Below are positions 16,244 to 24,918 of a stretch of DNA of 24,950 bases, one piece after another. Source of the DNA: JANQRV01 sp964533785 (lineage in GTDB: Bacteria > Bacteroidota > Bacteroidia > Chitinophagales > Saprospiraceae); NCBI GenBank assembly GCA_964533785.1, contig CAZHNG010000060.1, forward strand, positions 1 through 24,950, given 5' to 3'. Each line of letters starts with the position of its first letter. Position 1 is the stretch's first letter. Made by a program: the position numbers and the translations under genes. The notes below the pieces were generated by a model. That model was not told the DNA's origin, searched no databases, and worked only from the letters and a program-made list of their open reading frames with translations.

Positions 16244-17050
16244 TTAAAATGAAAAAATATTGATTCGTTGGGGAGTCCTCATAAAAAGATATTGCTGTTG
16301 CCAGGAAATGGAGGTATAGTTCTCATAATGCTTAGGAATTGGCAATTTGGAGATTTGCTCAAATTCCCAATTGTATTGATAAAACCCATCTGCTTTTTCG
16401 AGGATCAAAAAGTTTCCGATCACCTGGAAATCGATCACCGTTGTTTGCTCGGCTTGCCGGTGTAATTGACCAAATTGGTCAAAAACAAGAATACCTAATT
16501 CAGTATCGTTGAGGAACACCCAGTTTCCTCTTGCTTTAATCTGTTTGATGTTTAAAGAACGCCCCAGAATAAGGCTCAAATCTTCACTTTGAGCCGACAC
16601 CTGCCCTTCGTCATCAATTTTCTTCAGTTTAAAGTCTAACTCGTCGTAATACCATACCTGGTTATCATTGCTAAGTGCAACGGTGGAAACCGATGGCACC
16701 CCCAGCGTTAAAAAATCAAACCGGTTAGTTTCATTCATGGTACGGTCCAGTAAAATGGCCGTCTGGAAATCCGGGTAATACAGCAATAAATTAAAGGGAT
16801 CGGTTGCATCGATCAGGCTGAGATCCCCTAAAGTATTATTGTTGAAGCGAAATTGTTCCTTTCCATTAACGTATTTAATCACCTCATTGGTGGACGAGAC
16901 AACGTACAGATTAGCCAACCGATCACTAGCGATGTATTTAGCTTCGATCTGAATAGTATCCAATAAATTAAAGGTGGAATCAACGAATTGAGCATAACCC
17001 GGGATTGAAGTCAATAGCATCAGCGCACATACGTTACGCCACATTTCCAT
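16244..17050 (-). CDS. Secreted beta-propeller-like protein of unknown function
   Basis: From the ATG at 17050 it gives 268 aa with a signal peptide (MEMWRNVCALMLLTSIPGYAQ). The mature part repeats short beta-strand motifs such as LANLYVVSSTNEVIKY, DPFNLLLYYPDFQTAILLDR and NDNQVWYYDELDFKLKKID, suggesting a small propeller. No catalytic motif is visible. It is conserved in this phylum in my recollection, without an assigned role. Longer starts exist (TTG at 17083, ATG at 17074), but they overlap the preceding gene by 41-50 nt and blur the signal peptide; 17050 or 17044 overlaps by only 11-17 nt. The tight overlap with the LpxH-like gene and 20-nt spacing to the RDD gene suggest one operon with an envelope role. 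Confidence 0.75.
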   Translation of the reverse strand: MEMWRNVCALMLLTSIPGYAQFVDSTFNLLDTIQIEAKYIASDRLANLYVVSSTNEVIKYVNGKEQFRFNNNTLGDLSLIDATDPFNLLLYYPDFQTAILLDRTMNETNRFDFLTLGVPSVSTVALSNDNQVWYYDELDFKLKKIDDEGQVSAQSEDLSLILGRSLNIKQIKARGNWVFLNDTELGILVFDQFGQLHRQAEQTTVIDFQVIGNFLILEKADGFYQYNWEFEQISKLPIPKHYENYTSISWQQQYLFMRTPQRINIFSF

Positions 17051-17816
17051 TATTCCCAAATATTTTTCCTGCATTATTTTCAAAAAATTCCAGCTTTAGT
17101 TCTTTACCGTCAAACACAGCGAATGAATTGTACTGCATCCAGTCTCCCAGATTGATATAACGGCTTTTATTATTCTTTAATGTATGATCGATCGGCAAGT
17201 GCCGGTGGCCGAAAATAAAATAATCGATCGGTTCCTTGTCCAGGTATTCATTTGCAAAAATAGCCAGCCATTCTTTGTCTTCTCCTAAAAAATAGTCTTC
17301 TTCGCGATTTATCGATCTGCTTCGCCCTGACCAGTAATTCGCCACTCCCACCCCAAAATTGGGATGAAATCGCTCAAAAGTCCATTGACACAATGGATTG
17401 GCAAATACTTTCTTAATAAATTTGTAGCCATAATCTTTAGGCCCCAGTCCGTCACCATGGCCGATAAAAAATTTTTTACCCTGTATCGTCCTTACAATAG
17501 GCTTTCGGTAAGTAGTGATACCGAGTTCATCCTCGAAATAACGAAAAATCCACATATCATGGTTCCCTGTAAAAAAGTACATAGGAATACCGGCATCAAC
17601 CAATTCCGCTAATTTTCCCAGTAACCGAACGAAACCTTTAGGAACGACAGTTCTATACTCGAACCAAAAGTCAAAAACATCACCAACCAGGTAAATTGCT
17701 GCTGCCGTCTCCTGTACGGAATCTAACCACCTTACTATCAGCCGCTCACGTTCTATGCTGGCCAGACGGGTATCAATTCCCAGGTGAAAATCAGAAGCAA
17801 AATAGGTTTTCTTCAT
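17034..17816 (-). CDS. lpxH: UDP-2,3-diacylglucosamine diphosphatase (LpxH-like)
   Basis: A 260-aa calcineurin-like metallophosphoesterase with all metal-site motifs: D9-F-H11, GDVFDFW (45-51), GNHD (84-87), GHGD (119-122) and GHRHLP (202-207). LpxH hydrolyses UDP-2,3-diacylglucosamine to lipid X in lipid A synthesis at the inner-membrane face. The order of motifs, the F-W-F after GDVFD and the length (about 240-260) fit LpxH rather than a general phosphoesterase; LpxG/LpxI are other families. ATG at 17816. The upstream side is a 208-bp divergent spacer with SDR on the plus strand. It leads a three-gene minus-strand set with a secreted protein and an RDD membrane protein. I use the symbol on motif grounds; assignment could be to a paralogue. 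Confidence 0.85.
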   Translation of the reverse strand: MKKTYFASDFHLGIDTRLASIERERLIVRWLDSVQETAAAIYLVGDVFDFWFEYRTVVPKGFVRLLGKLAELVDAGIPMYFFTGNHDMWIFRYFEDELGITTYRKPIVRTIQGKKFFIGHGDGLGPKDYGYKFIKKVFANPLCQWTFERFHPNFGVGVANYWSGRSRSINREEDYFLGEDKEWLAIFANEYLDKEPIDYFIFGHRHLPIDHTLKNNKSRYINLGDWMQYNSFAVFDGKELKLEFFENNAGKIFGNNGNVA

Positions 17817-17941
17817 ATTAAATTCGGTACTTAAGTCATCAGTAATTGCTGGGATTGGGTGTGAATTGATAAGAAGTTACTTAAGCAACAAAGTAGTTTT
17901 AATAGCCAATAAACGCCAAAACACCGCTCAAATAAATAGAC

Positions 17942-17963
17942 TTATCCAATTTAATTAGGATAA
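17942..17963. promoter_or_regulatory. Inverted repeat TTATCC-N10-GGATAA upstream of the SDR gene
   Basis: Two perfect 6-nt arms around a 10-nt AT-rich spacer; the right arm overlaps the start of the TAATTTTG promoter box. Position suggests an operator acting on that promoter. Significance is unclear because the sequence is AT-rich. Confidence 0.35.
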
Positions 17964-17968
17964 TTTTG
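17961..17968 (+). promoter_or_regulatory. Candidate Bacteroidota -7 promoter box TAATTTTG
   Basis: Exact match to the TAnnTTTG consensus, 57 nt before the ATG of the SDR gene, so a leader of about 50 nt would follow. No clear TTG -33 element is at the usual spacing, which weakens the call. Two palindromes immediately follow or overlap. Confidence 0.4.
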
Positions 17969-17970
17969 CG

Positions 17971-17995
17971 GTGAAATTCACAATTTTTATTGTGA
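17971..17995. promoter_or_regulatory. Overlapping palindromes with repeated GTGA/TCAC half-sites
   Basis: GTGAAATTCAC (17971-17981) overlaps TCACAATTTTTATTGTGA (17978-17995), an 18-nt palindrome with 7-nt arms. The central TCAC can pair with either neighbouring GTGA. It lies just downstream of the candidate promoter, 30 nt before the SDR start, and is a plausible repressor operator or alternative hairpin. Confidence 0.45.
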
Positions 17996-18024
17996 TAAGC
18001 ATACTTTAGTTACAAAAATGTGTC

Positions 18025-18810
18025 ATGGATATAAGTCTAAAAGGTAAAAATGCTTTGGTCTGCGGCAGTAGTAAAGGAATCGGGAAAGCTGCAGCATTTG
18101 AAATTGCAAAATTAGGCGCAAACGTAACTTTGGTCTCCCGGTCTCCGGAAATGATGTCAGAAATCATCGCACAACTGGATCACAGCACAGGACAAGATCA
18201 CGATTTTCTGGTAGCAGATTTCGAGCAACCAGATGATTTGCAAAAAAAAATCAATAGCTTGATCGCTGTAAAAAACATACATATTCTCGTCAATAATACC
18301 GGCGGCCCTCCCGGTGGTCCTATTCTGGAAGCAAGGGTAGAGGCATTTCTAGATGCTTACCAAAAACACTTAATTTGTAATCACTTGTTGACAAAAGCCG
18401 TTTTTCCGGGTATGAAAGCAAGCGGATACGGCCGGATCATCAATGTCATTTCCACTTCCGTAAAAGAACCCATCCCGGGTTTAGGAGTATCCAATACAAC
18501 CAGAGGGGCGGTAGCCAGTTGGGCCAAAACTATGTCTAATGAATTGGGCCAATTCGGCATTACTGTTAATAATATATTACCCGGCTTTACCAATACCGGC
18601 CGATTGGCTGAAGTGATCCAATTAAACGCCCAACAAAAGGGAGTTAGCGATGCTGAACTGATTCGGGAAATGGAGAGCAGCATTCCCCTGAGAAGATTTG
18701 CTGCTCCTTCAGAAGTAGGCGCTGCGATCGCTTTTCTTGCTTCACCAGCCGCTTCCTATATTAACGGAGTAAGCCTCAGAGTAGACGGCGGACGCACAAA
18801 AAGTATTTAG
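18025..18810 (+). CDS. SDR family oxidoreductase with a divergent active site
   Basis: A 261-aa Rossmann-fold protein. The cofactor motif is G14-SSK-G18-I-G20 (NADP-type context with K17/R39), followed by N90-N-T-GGPPGG and a C-terminal GVSLRVDGGR. The catalytic Ser is kept (S143 region), but at the usual Tyr-x3-Lys positions I read S156 and R160 in GVSNTTRGAV. This matches a known SDR subgroup lacking the canonical Tyr/Lys; its substrate is not defined. Length is normal. It starts 30 nt after a palindromic operator-like tract and is followed 11 nt later by an aminotransferase on the same strand, so they are probably co-transcribed. A role in amino-acid or cofactor metabolism with that gene is only inference. 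Confidence 0.88.
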   Translation: MDISLKGKNALVCGSSKGIGKAAAFEIAKLGANVTLVSRSPEMMSEIIAQLDHSTGQDHDFLVADFEQPDDLQKKINSLIAVKNIHILVNNTGGPPGGPILEARVEAFLDAYQKHLICNHLLTKAVFPGMKASGYGRIINVISTSVKEPIPGLGVSNTTRGAVASWAKTMSNELGQFGITVNNILPGFTNTGRLAEVIQLNAQQKGVSDAELIREMESSIPLRRFAAPSEVGAAIAFLASPAASYINGVSLRVDGGRTKSI

Positions 18811-18821
18811 TAAAGATTACC

Positions 18822-20012
18822 ATGAATTTACGTCAACTATTCTTAAACCACGTTGCTCAAACTAGTTTCGCACCATTATTATTGGAAATCGATTACGCGG
18901 AAGGGATGTATTTATACGACCCGGAAGGAAAACCGTACCTGGACCTGATCGCCGGTATTGGTGTCAGCAGTCTTGGACACCGTTACCCGAAGGTACAACA
19001 AGCGACTGAGGATCAACTCGATAAATACTGGCACACCCTGGTTTACGGTGAATACGTACTGGCACCACAGGTAGAACTGGCCACCTTACTAACGGACCAG
19101 CTTCCCGACCACTTAAATAGTGTATACTTTGTGAATTCAGGAGCGGAAGCTACGGAAGGGGCGATGAAGCTAGCCAAAAGAGCTACCGCTCGTCCGGAGA
19201 TCATTGCGGCCAAATACGCCTATCACGGCAGCACTCAAGGAGCTGCCAGCTTGATGAACCCACGAGATTTCACACAACCTTTCCATCCTTTACTGCCTGG
19301 GATAAAACATATCGACTTTAATTGCGAATACTGCCTGCACACCATCACTAACCAAACGGCGGCGGTAATCGTAGAGACCGTACAGGCAGAATGGGGCATC
19401 AGGAAGCCGTTGCCCAACTATCTTAAGCTACTGCGTGACCGATGTGATGAAGTTGGCGCTCTGTTGATCTTTGATGAAATTCAGGCAGGATACGGTCGTA
19501 CCGGCACCCTCTTTGCATTTGAACAATACAAGGTGGCACCCGATATTTTACTGCTCGCCAAAGGAATGGGCGGAGGCATGCCGATTGGCGCCTTTGTCGC
19601 CGATAAATCTTTATTAGACCAATTAGCCGTTGACCCGCCGCTCGGACACATTACCACCTTTGGCGGCCACCCGGTAAGTTGTGCAGCCGCCCTTGCTACG
19701 CTAAGAGTTTTATTGTCAACTTCCTATATCCAAGATGTAAAGGAAAAAGAAGCGCTGTTCCTGTCTTTACTTCAACATGAGGTCATCAGGGATGTCAGAA
19801 GTGCAGGCCTGTGGTTGGCAGTAGAGCTGGATAACTTCGACGTAGTTCAAAAAGTGATAAAAAGATGTTTGTCAAAAGGATTGGTTACCGATTGGTTTTT
19901 GTTTAACAACCGGTCACTAAGAATAGCGCCCCCTTTGATCATCAATGAAGAGCAGATCAGTTGGGCTTGTAATGTCTTAATAGAAGCATTAAATGAAGTG
20001 CGGGCTCTATAA
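18822..20012 (+). CDS. Class III PLP-dependent aminotransferase
   Basis: A 396-aa fold-type I enzyme. SGAEA (106-110) binds the phosphate, D218-E219 in FDEIQAGYGRTG holds the pyridine ring, and K247 in LLLAKGMGGGMPIG is the Schiff-base lysine. The family includes acetylornithine, ornithine and 4-aminobutyrate transaminases; the specific substrate cannot be read here. The sequence between the PLP motifs contains a CxxC-like NCEYC stretch at 167-171 that I do not interpret. It begins 11 nt after the SDR stop codon and its end overlaps the rpoN stop by 6 nt in convergent orientation (20007-20012), leaving no room for an intergenic terminator. Confidence 0.9.
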   Translation: MNLRQLFLNHVAQTSFAPLLLEIDYAEGMYLYDPEGKPYLDLIAGIGVSSLGHRYPKVQQATEDQLDKYWHTLVYGEYVLAPQVELATLLTDQLPDHLNSVYFVNSGAEATEGAMKLAKRATARPEIIAAKYAYHGSTQGAASLMNPRDFTQPFHPLLPGIKHIDFNCEYCLHTITNQTAAVIVETVQAEWGIRKPLPNYLKLLRDRCDEVGALLIFDEIQAGYGRTGTLFAFEQYKVAPDILLLAKGMGGGMPIGAFVADKSLLDQLAVDPPLGHITTFGGHPVSCAAALATLRVLLSTSYIQDVKEKEALFLSLLQHEVIRDVRSAGLWLAVELDNFDVVQKVIKRCLSKGLVTDWFLFNNRSLRIAPPLIINEEQISWACNVLIEALNEVRAL

Positions 20013-21521
20013 TTCTTTTCGCAACCGCGCTACTGGAATATTCAGTTGTTCGCGGTATTTGGCCACCGTCCTTCTCGCGATATTATAGCCCTTTTCTTTC
20101 AGCAGGTTTTTTAATTTTTCATCCGAAAGGGGCTTTGTTTTATTTTCTTTTTCAATGATATCGCTTAAGATTTTTTTCACTTCCAAGGTAGAGACTTCTT
20201 CCCCGGTTTGTGTTTGTAAGGATTCGGAGAAAAAATCTTTGAGCCTTTTGGTCCCAAATTCAGTTTGTACAAATTTACTATTAGCAACTCTGGAAATAGT
20301 TGAAATATCCAGGCCGGTAATGTCCGAAATGTCCTTTAGGATCATGGGTTTCAATTTACGCTGGTCTCCGGTCAGAAAATATTCGTATTGATATTGGAGG
20401 ATAGCATACATGGTCTTGTACATAGTTTGCTGGCGTTGCCGGATGGCATCAATAAACCAGCGTGCCGAATCAATTTTCTGTTTGATAAAAGCCACGGCTT
20501 CCTTTTCTTTACGTACGGACTTACCTTGTTTGGTATTCTGTTTGTAACTGACCAGCATATCTTTGTAATAGTCATTGATCCTAAGGTCCGGCGCATTTCG
20601 GGAGTTAATGGACAACTCCAATTCTCCATCCCGGTTGTGAATGATAAAATCAGGGACGATATACTGATTGATCTGACCACCGCTGTTGGTATAGCCGCTT
20701 GCTGGTTTAGGATTTAATTTAGTGATGAGTTCAATGGCTTCTTTGAGTTCTTCTTGAGAGACATTAAGCAATCGCTGCATTTTTTGGTAGTGCTTTTTGG
20801 AGAACTGCTCAAAGCATTCGTCAATGATGCGATAGGAAAGCTCCAGAAGTTCGAGGGTCTCATCATCTATTTCGTCGGAATTGACCTTCTGTTTTAATTG
20901 AATGAGCAGACACTCCTGAAGACTTCGGGCGCCAACGCCCGGAGGATCAAACTGCTGTATACGCCGGATCATTGCTTCGATCTCTTCCTCCGATGCAAAA
21001 ATATTTTGCGAAAACATAAGGTCATCAATAATGGAAACCGGAGCCCGCCGGAGGTAGCCATCTTCGTCGATACTGCCAATGATTTGCAGCGCAATAATCT
21101 CATCTTTTTCCTCATCCAGGTAGAGTAACCCCAGTTGTCTTTTCAAATGTTCCTGGAAAGAATGCTGAACAGCAATTGGAATGGTCTTGTCGTCATCTTC
21201 GCTGCCGGCATAATTATCGCCTTTTAGTTTATAGCTTGCAGGATCATCTTCTATATAACTATTGAGATAATCATCCAATTCAAAAAACTCTTCCTGTTGT
21301 TCGTCGTTAATTTCAGCTTCGCTAAAAGGTTCCTCCTCATTCTTAGCCAACTCCATAGCCTCATCCCTTTCCTCACCTTCTTCAAGCGTAGGATTGGCTT
21401 CCAGTTCTTCCTTAATACGTTGCTCAAGTGCCGCCGTTGGGATTTGCAACAATTTCATTAACTGAATTTGTTGCGGCGACAGTTTTTGAAGCATCTTCTG
21501 ACTTAAATTCTGCTTCAGCAT
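20007..21521 (-). CDS. rpoN: RNA polymerase sigma-54 factor RpoN
   Basis: A 504-aa sigma-54. The N-terminal activator-interacting region (LKQNLSQKMLQKLSPQQIQLMKLLQIP, split over 3-29) is Gln/Leu-rich; an acidic linker follows (about 46-115, EEDDDK-type). The core-binding and DNA-binding domains occupy the middle, and the RpoN box ARRTVAKYRE is at 482-491, near the end IPVARLRKEL. It directs RNA polymerase to -24/-12 promoters and needs an enhancer-binding ATPase; none is in the window. Length is normal. ATG at 21521. The leader (21522-21584) runs into the palindromic element 21585-21780, so its promoter is either within or beyond that element. It converges on the aminotransferase with a 6-nt overlap. 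Confidence 0.97.
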   Translation of the reverse strand: MLKQNLSQKMLQKLSPQQIQLMKLLQIPTAALEQRIKEELEANPTLEEGEERDEAMELAKNEEEPFSEAEINDEQQEEFFELDDYLNSYIEDDPASYKLKGDNYAGSEDDDKTIPIAVQHSFQEHLKRQLGLLYLDEEKDEIIALQIIGSIDEDGYLRRAPVSIIDDLMFSQNIFASEEEIEAMIRRIQQFDPPGVGARSLQECLLIQLKQKVNSDEIDDETLELLELSYRIIDECFEQFSKKHYQKMQRLLNVSQEELKEAIELITKLNPKPASGYTNSGGQINQYIVPDFIIHNRDGELELSINSRNAPDLRINDYYKDMLVSYKQNTKQGKSVRKEKEAVAFIKQKIDSARWFIDAIRQRQQTMYKTMYAILQYQYEYFLTGDQRKLKPMILKDISDITGLDISTISRVANSKFVQTEFGTKRLKDFFSESLQTQTGEEVSTLEVKKILSDIIEKENKTKPLSDEKLKNLLKEKGYNIARRTVAKYREQLNIPVARLRKEL

Positions 21522-22051
21522 CTGTTTCGCATTTTTTATATTGCGCGTAAAAAACGCAACTTTTTTAAAAGTAAGTAAGGTTTAAATACACTGTAACATA
21601 AGTTTCTTAGTGTTTTGAACCACCGGATTTTTGTCCAAATCAATGAGGAAATGGGATTAAGGGCCCCATATCCGAATATCGGCGGAGCCTCGTGGCTATA
21701 GTCCCGAAGGCGAGTACATAACGAAGAGGTGGACAAAAAGACGGCTTCAAAATGCAAATAAATTTGTGTTACAGTGTATTAAATAATCTAAAAAGGTTTA
21801 AGCGGCAGATTTGGTCGAAAAATCAGCGATGATTGAACACATTGGAACAAAAAATAAGTATGTTCTGAAACTTCAAGAAAACATTTTTCCAATGTATAAG
21901 TATTCAGGAAGTATATCTGTAAGCAATTTGTAAGCGCGTTTCGTCTTGCTATTTACCTTGTTTACCATACTATCCTCGAACGACAACCCTATTTACGGTA
22001 ATATAACAGCTATTTAGCAAACATAACCAAAATATATAATATTTTTATTTA
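21522..22051. other. 530-bp divergent intergenic region containing a palindromic element
   Basis: It holds the rpoN leader, the element at 21585-21780 and about 270 nt of AT-rich leader for the aminopeptidase gene. No gene is credible. A short frame at 21536-21757 is a translation of the repeat. I find no exact TAnnTTTG box upstream of the aminopeptidase. Confidence 0.7.
21585..21780. repeat. 196-bp palindromic element (MITE/REP-like)
   Basis: The 14-nt ends are perfect inverted copies (AATACACTGTAACA ... TGTTACAGTGTATT), and inverted similarity extends for about 55 nt inward, including TTTTTGTCCA (21628-21637) against TGGACAAAAA (21730-21739). An arm-like copy sits at 10474-10506. The core (21680-21730) is GC-richer with ATAACGAAG. 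It has the same outline as the 13333-13497 element (a TTTTwGTCCA flank and an AACGAAG near the right stem). It has no gene. Confidence 0.8.
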
Positions 22052-23857
22052 ATGGAAGGCCAAGAACGACTAAAAGTTTTAGAAGACCGATTAAGGTCAA
22101 TCAGAGAATACCTACGAGAAAATCGTATTGATGCTTATATCGTTCCGACCAGTGATCCGCACCAAAGTGAATACGTTCCGGATCATTGGAAGATGCGTCA
22201 ATGGCTTTCTGATTTTGATGGATCTGCAGGCACTTTGGTCATTACCCAAACGCATGCCGGACTTTGGACCGATGCACGCTACTTCATTCAGGCTGCTCAA
22301 CAACTTCAATTCTCACCTTTCGAATTGCATAAAGCCCCCAAAAGGATTTGGCAAGCCATCCTGGAATGGCTGGAGAATAATTTACGCCCAAACAGCAGGG
22401 TAGGGATCGATGGTACGCTATTTTCCGTCTATGCCGTAAACGCTTTGAAGAAAAAGCTGGCTCATAAGGAGATAGTCATTGCAACGGACGTAGATTTCAT
22501 TTCAGCAGTTTGGAAAAACCGTCCCCCTTTACCCGCCACTCCCGTCTTTGTGCATCCCTTAACCTTTGCCGGAGTAACAAGGATGGATAAAATCACTAAG
22601 GTCAGACAAGAAATGGCTACAGCCGAGGTCGATTTTTATTTATGTACTGCTCTTGATGATATTGCCTGGTTAGTTAATCTGCGCGGCAATGACATCGAGT
22701 TTAACCCGGTATTTTTAGCCTACTTACTGATCGGAAAGGAGCAAGTCGTTCTGTTTGTAAATGCCGAGAAAGTTCCGGCCGATATCCGGGCATCGCTTGC
22801 CAATGACGGTATTGAACTACGGGAATACTTAAGTTTTTTCAATTTTCTCAATTATGAAATTCTGCCTTCGGCCAAGGTATGGCTGCATAAACAAGCTACT
22901 AATTACAGCATCGCAAGTACTATATCTCCCGAACGGATATTTTGGGGAGATAATATTATAGCTAATGCGAAGGCTATTAAAAATGAATCAGAAATTACCG
23001 GGACAAGAGCAGCCATGCGCAAGGATGGGGTAGCATTAATAAAACTGTTCAGGTGGCTGGAAACAGCATTGCAAGAAGAAACAGTTACGGAGTTTGAAGT
23101 CAGTCAAAAGCTCATCCACTTCAGATCTTTGCAAAGCGATTATTTTGGTGAAAGTTTTGCCGCTATTGTCGGTTACGGAGCGAATGGGGCGATAGTACAT
23201 TATCGACCACATCCCCAAAAGAGCACCGCCATCAGAAAAGAAGGATTGTTACTCATCGATTCGGGCGGGCAATACCTGCATGGTACAACCGATATTACGC
23301 GAACGGTTGCTTTAGGAACGCCTACTCGCCGGCAACAAGAACATTTTACCTGGGTACTAAAAGGACATATTGCCATTGCTACGGCTAAGTTTCCTATAAG
23401 AACGAAGGGAGTACAACTAGATATTTTGGCCAGAAACGCCCTTTGGCAACAAGGGTTGAATTTTTCTCACGGAACAGGGCACGGCGTAGGAAGTTTTCTC
23501 AATGTGCACGAAGGGCCAAATGGCATTTCTCCCGCTTCAGGCAGCAAGAACGCGATCTTTCAACCAGGAATGATCACTTCTAACGAACCAGGTTTCTATT
23601 TAGAGGGGGCCTACGGGATAAGAATCGAGAATTTGATCTTGTGCAAAGAAGAAGCGGAAACGCCTTTTGGTAAATTCCTTGCATTTGAAACCCTTTCTCT
23701 TTTTCCTATTGATACAAGTTTAATTGCAGAAGACCTTTTATCACCAATGGAAGTGGATTGGCTCAACGATTATCACCAAAAAGTGTTTGCTCTTTTAACG
23801 CCCTTTCTGAATGAACAAGAAATCAATTGGTTGGCGGAGAAATGTAAAACAATTTAA
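22052..23857 (+). CDS. Aminopeptidase P family protein (M24, Xaa-Pro aminopeptidase)
   Basis: A 601-aa three-domain enzyme. Two creatinase-like N-terminal domains (about 1-160 and 160-310) precede the pita-bread catalytic domain. Metal ligands are visible: D403 (LLIDSGG), D414 (GTTDITRT), H477 (HGTGHGVG), E512 (TSNEPGFY) and E526 (IRIENL), with H383 in HYRPHP. It removes an N-terminal residue before proline, using two metal ions. The ~600-aa length matches the longer eukaryote-like/Bacteroidota class; the last ~70 residues are the extra C-terminal extension. No signal peptide, so cytoplasmic. ATG at 22052 follows an AT-rich leader. It is 5 nt ahead of rlmN and probably co-transcribed. Confidence 0.95.
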   Translation: MEGQERLKVLEDRLRSIREYLRENRIDAYIVPTSDPHQSEYVPDHWKMRQWLSDFDGSAGTLVITQTHAGLWTDARYFIQAAQQLQFSPFELHKAPKRIWQAILEWLENNLRPNSRVGIDGTLFSVYAVNALKKKLAHKEIVIATDVDFISAVWKNRPPLPATPVFVHPLTFAGVTRMDKITKVRQEMATAEVDFYLCTALDDIAWLVNLRGNDIEFNPVFLAYLLIGKEQVVLFVNAEKVPADIRASLANDGIELREYLSFFNFLNYEILPSAKVWLHKQATNYSIASTISPERIFWGDNIIANAKAIKNESEITGTRAAMRKDGVALIKLFRWLETALQEETVTEFEVSQKLIHFRSLQSDYFGESFAAIVGYGANGAIVHYRPHPQKSTAIRKEGLLLIDSGGQYLHGTTDITRTVALGTPTRRQQEHFTWVLKGHIAIATAKFPIRTKGVQLDILARNALWQQGLNFSHGTGHGVGSFLNVHEGPNGISPASGSKNAIFQPGMITSNEPGFYLEGAYGIRIENLILCKEEAETPFGKFLAFETLSLFPIDTSLIAEDLLSPMEVDWLNDYHQKVFALLTPFLNEQEINWLAEKCKTI

Positions 23858-23862
23858 TTCAA

Positions 23863-24918
23863 ATGAACCCTGTAGTAAATACACAAAAGAAAGACATCAG
23901 AAGCCTTGAGAAAGAAGCATTACAGGAAGTATTTCAGGAACACGGAGAACCTTCTTTCAGAGTAAAGCAGGTGATGGAATGGTTATGGAAAAAAGGCGCC
24001 CATTCCTTTGAGGAAATGACCAACCTTTCCAAAAAGAACCGGAAAATGCTGGAAAGTGTATTTACGATCAACGCCATTCAGGAAGATAAGGTACAAAAAA
24101 GTGCCGACGGCACCATCAAGTCCAGGTTCCGATTGCACGACGGGCACCTGATCGAGTCGGTATTGATCCCTGTACCCTCTGATAACCGGTATACGGTTTG
24201 TGTTTCTTCCCAGGTAGGATGTAGTCTGACCTGTAAATTTTGTGCAACGGGAAGAATGAAAAGGCTTCGCAATTTGGACCCGGGTGAAATTTTCGATCAG
24301 GTCGTTCTGGTAAACAAACAGAGCGAATCGATCTATGGACATGGGCTGACGAATATTGTATACATGGGTATGGGCGAGCCTTTACTGGCCTATAAAAATG
24401 TATTGGAAAGCGTGCGTCTGATCACGTCGCCGGAAGGTTTAAATATGTCCCCCAAACGGATAACGGTCAGTACAGCAGGAATTGCCAAAATGATCAAACG
24501 GCTGGCGGATGACCAAGTGAAATTTAACCTGGCCTTATCCCTGCACGCAGCGGATGATAACAAACGAAACGCTATCATGCCCATAAACGAACAAAATAAC
24601 CTTTCTGCATTAATGGAAGCATTGGAATATTTTTACCGCAATACCGGGAATAAGATCAGCTACGAATACATTGCACTGAAAGACTTTAATGTAAGCATTG
24701 AGGATGCCAAAAAACTGGTTAAACTCTGCAATAGATTTCCCGTTAAGGTCAATATTATTGAATACAACCCCATCGACGCTGCAGAATTTCGCAAGGCGGA
24801 TGAAAAGACAGTAGACCAATTCGCACAATATCTTCGCCATCATCATATTATGGCTACCGTACGCAGAAGCCGGGGAAAAGATATTGATGCGGCTTGCGGA
24901 CAATTAGCGAATAAATGA
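23863..24918 (+). CDS. rlmN: 23S rRNA (adenine(2503)-C(2))-methyltransferase RlmN
   Basis: A 351-aa radical-SAM enzyme. The iron-sulfur cluster Cys triad is C120-x3-C124-x2-C127 (CSLTCKFC), followed by ATGRMKRLRNLDPGEIFDQV; the MGMGEPL block binds SAM, and the C-terminal catalytic Cys is C345 in DAACGQL. It methylates C2 of A2503 in 23S rRNA (and A37 of some tRNAs), using a methylated Cys intermediate. Length and N-terminal HhH-type region (EALQEVFQEHGEPSFRVKQVMEWLW) are normal. It begins 5 nt after the aminopeptidase stop and its TGA overlaps the ATG of the next gene as ATGA, so it lies in an operon. Confidence 0.96.
   Translation: MNPVVNTQKKDIRSLEKEALQEVFQEHGEPSFRVKQVMEWLWKKGAHSFEEMTNLSKKNRKMLESVFTINAIQEDKVQKSADGTIKSRFRLHDGHLIESVLIPVPSDNRYTVCVSSQVGCSLTCKFCATGRMKRLRNLDPGEIFDQVVLVNKQSESIYGHGLTNIVYMGMGEPLLAYKNVLESVRLITSPEGLNMSPKRITVSTAGIAKMIKRLADDQVKFNLALSLHAADDNKRNAIMPINEQNNLSALMEALEYFYRNTGNKISYEYIALKDFNVSIEDAKKLVKLCNRFPVKVNIIEYNPIDAAEFRKADEKTVDQFAQYLRHHHIMATVRRSRGKDIDAACGQLANK

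Noticed and set aside
21536..21757. 73-codon frame upstream of rpoN
   Set aside because: Lies within the palindromic element and follows its symmetry rather than any coding pattern.
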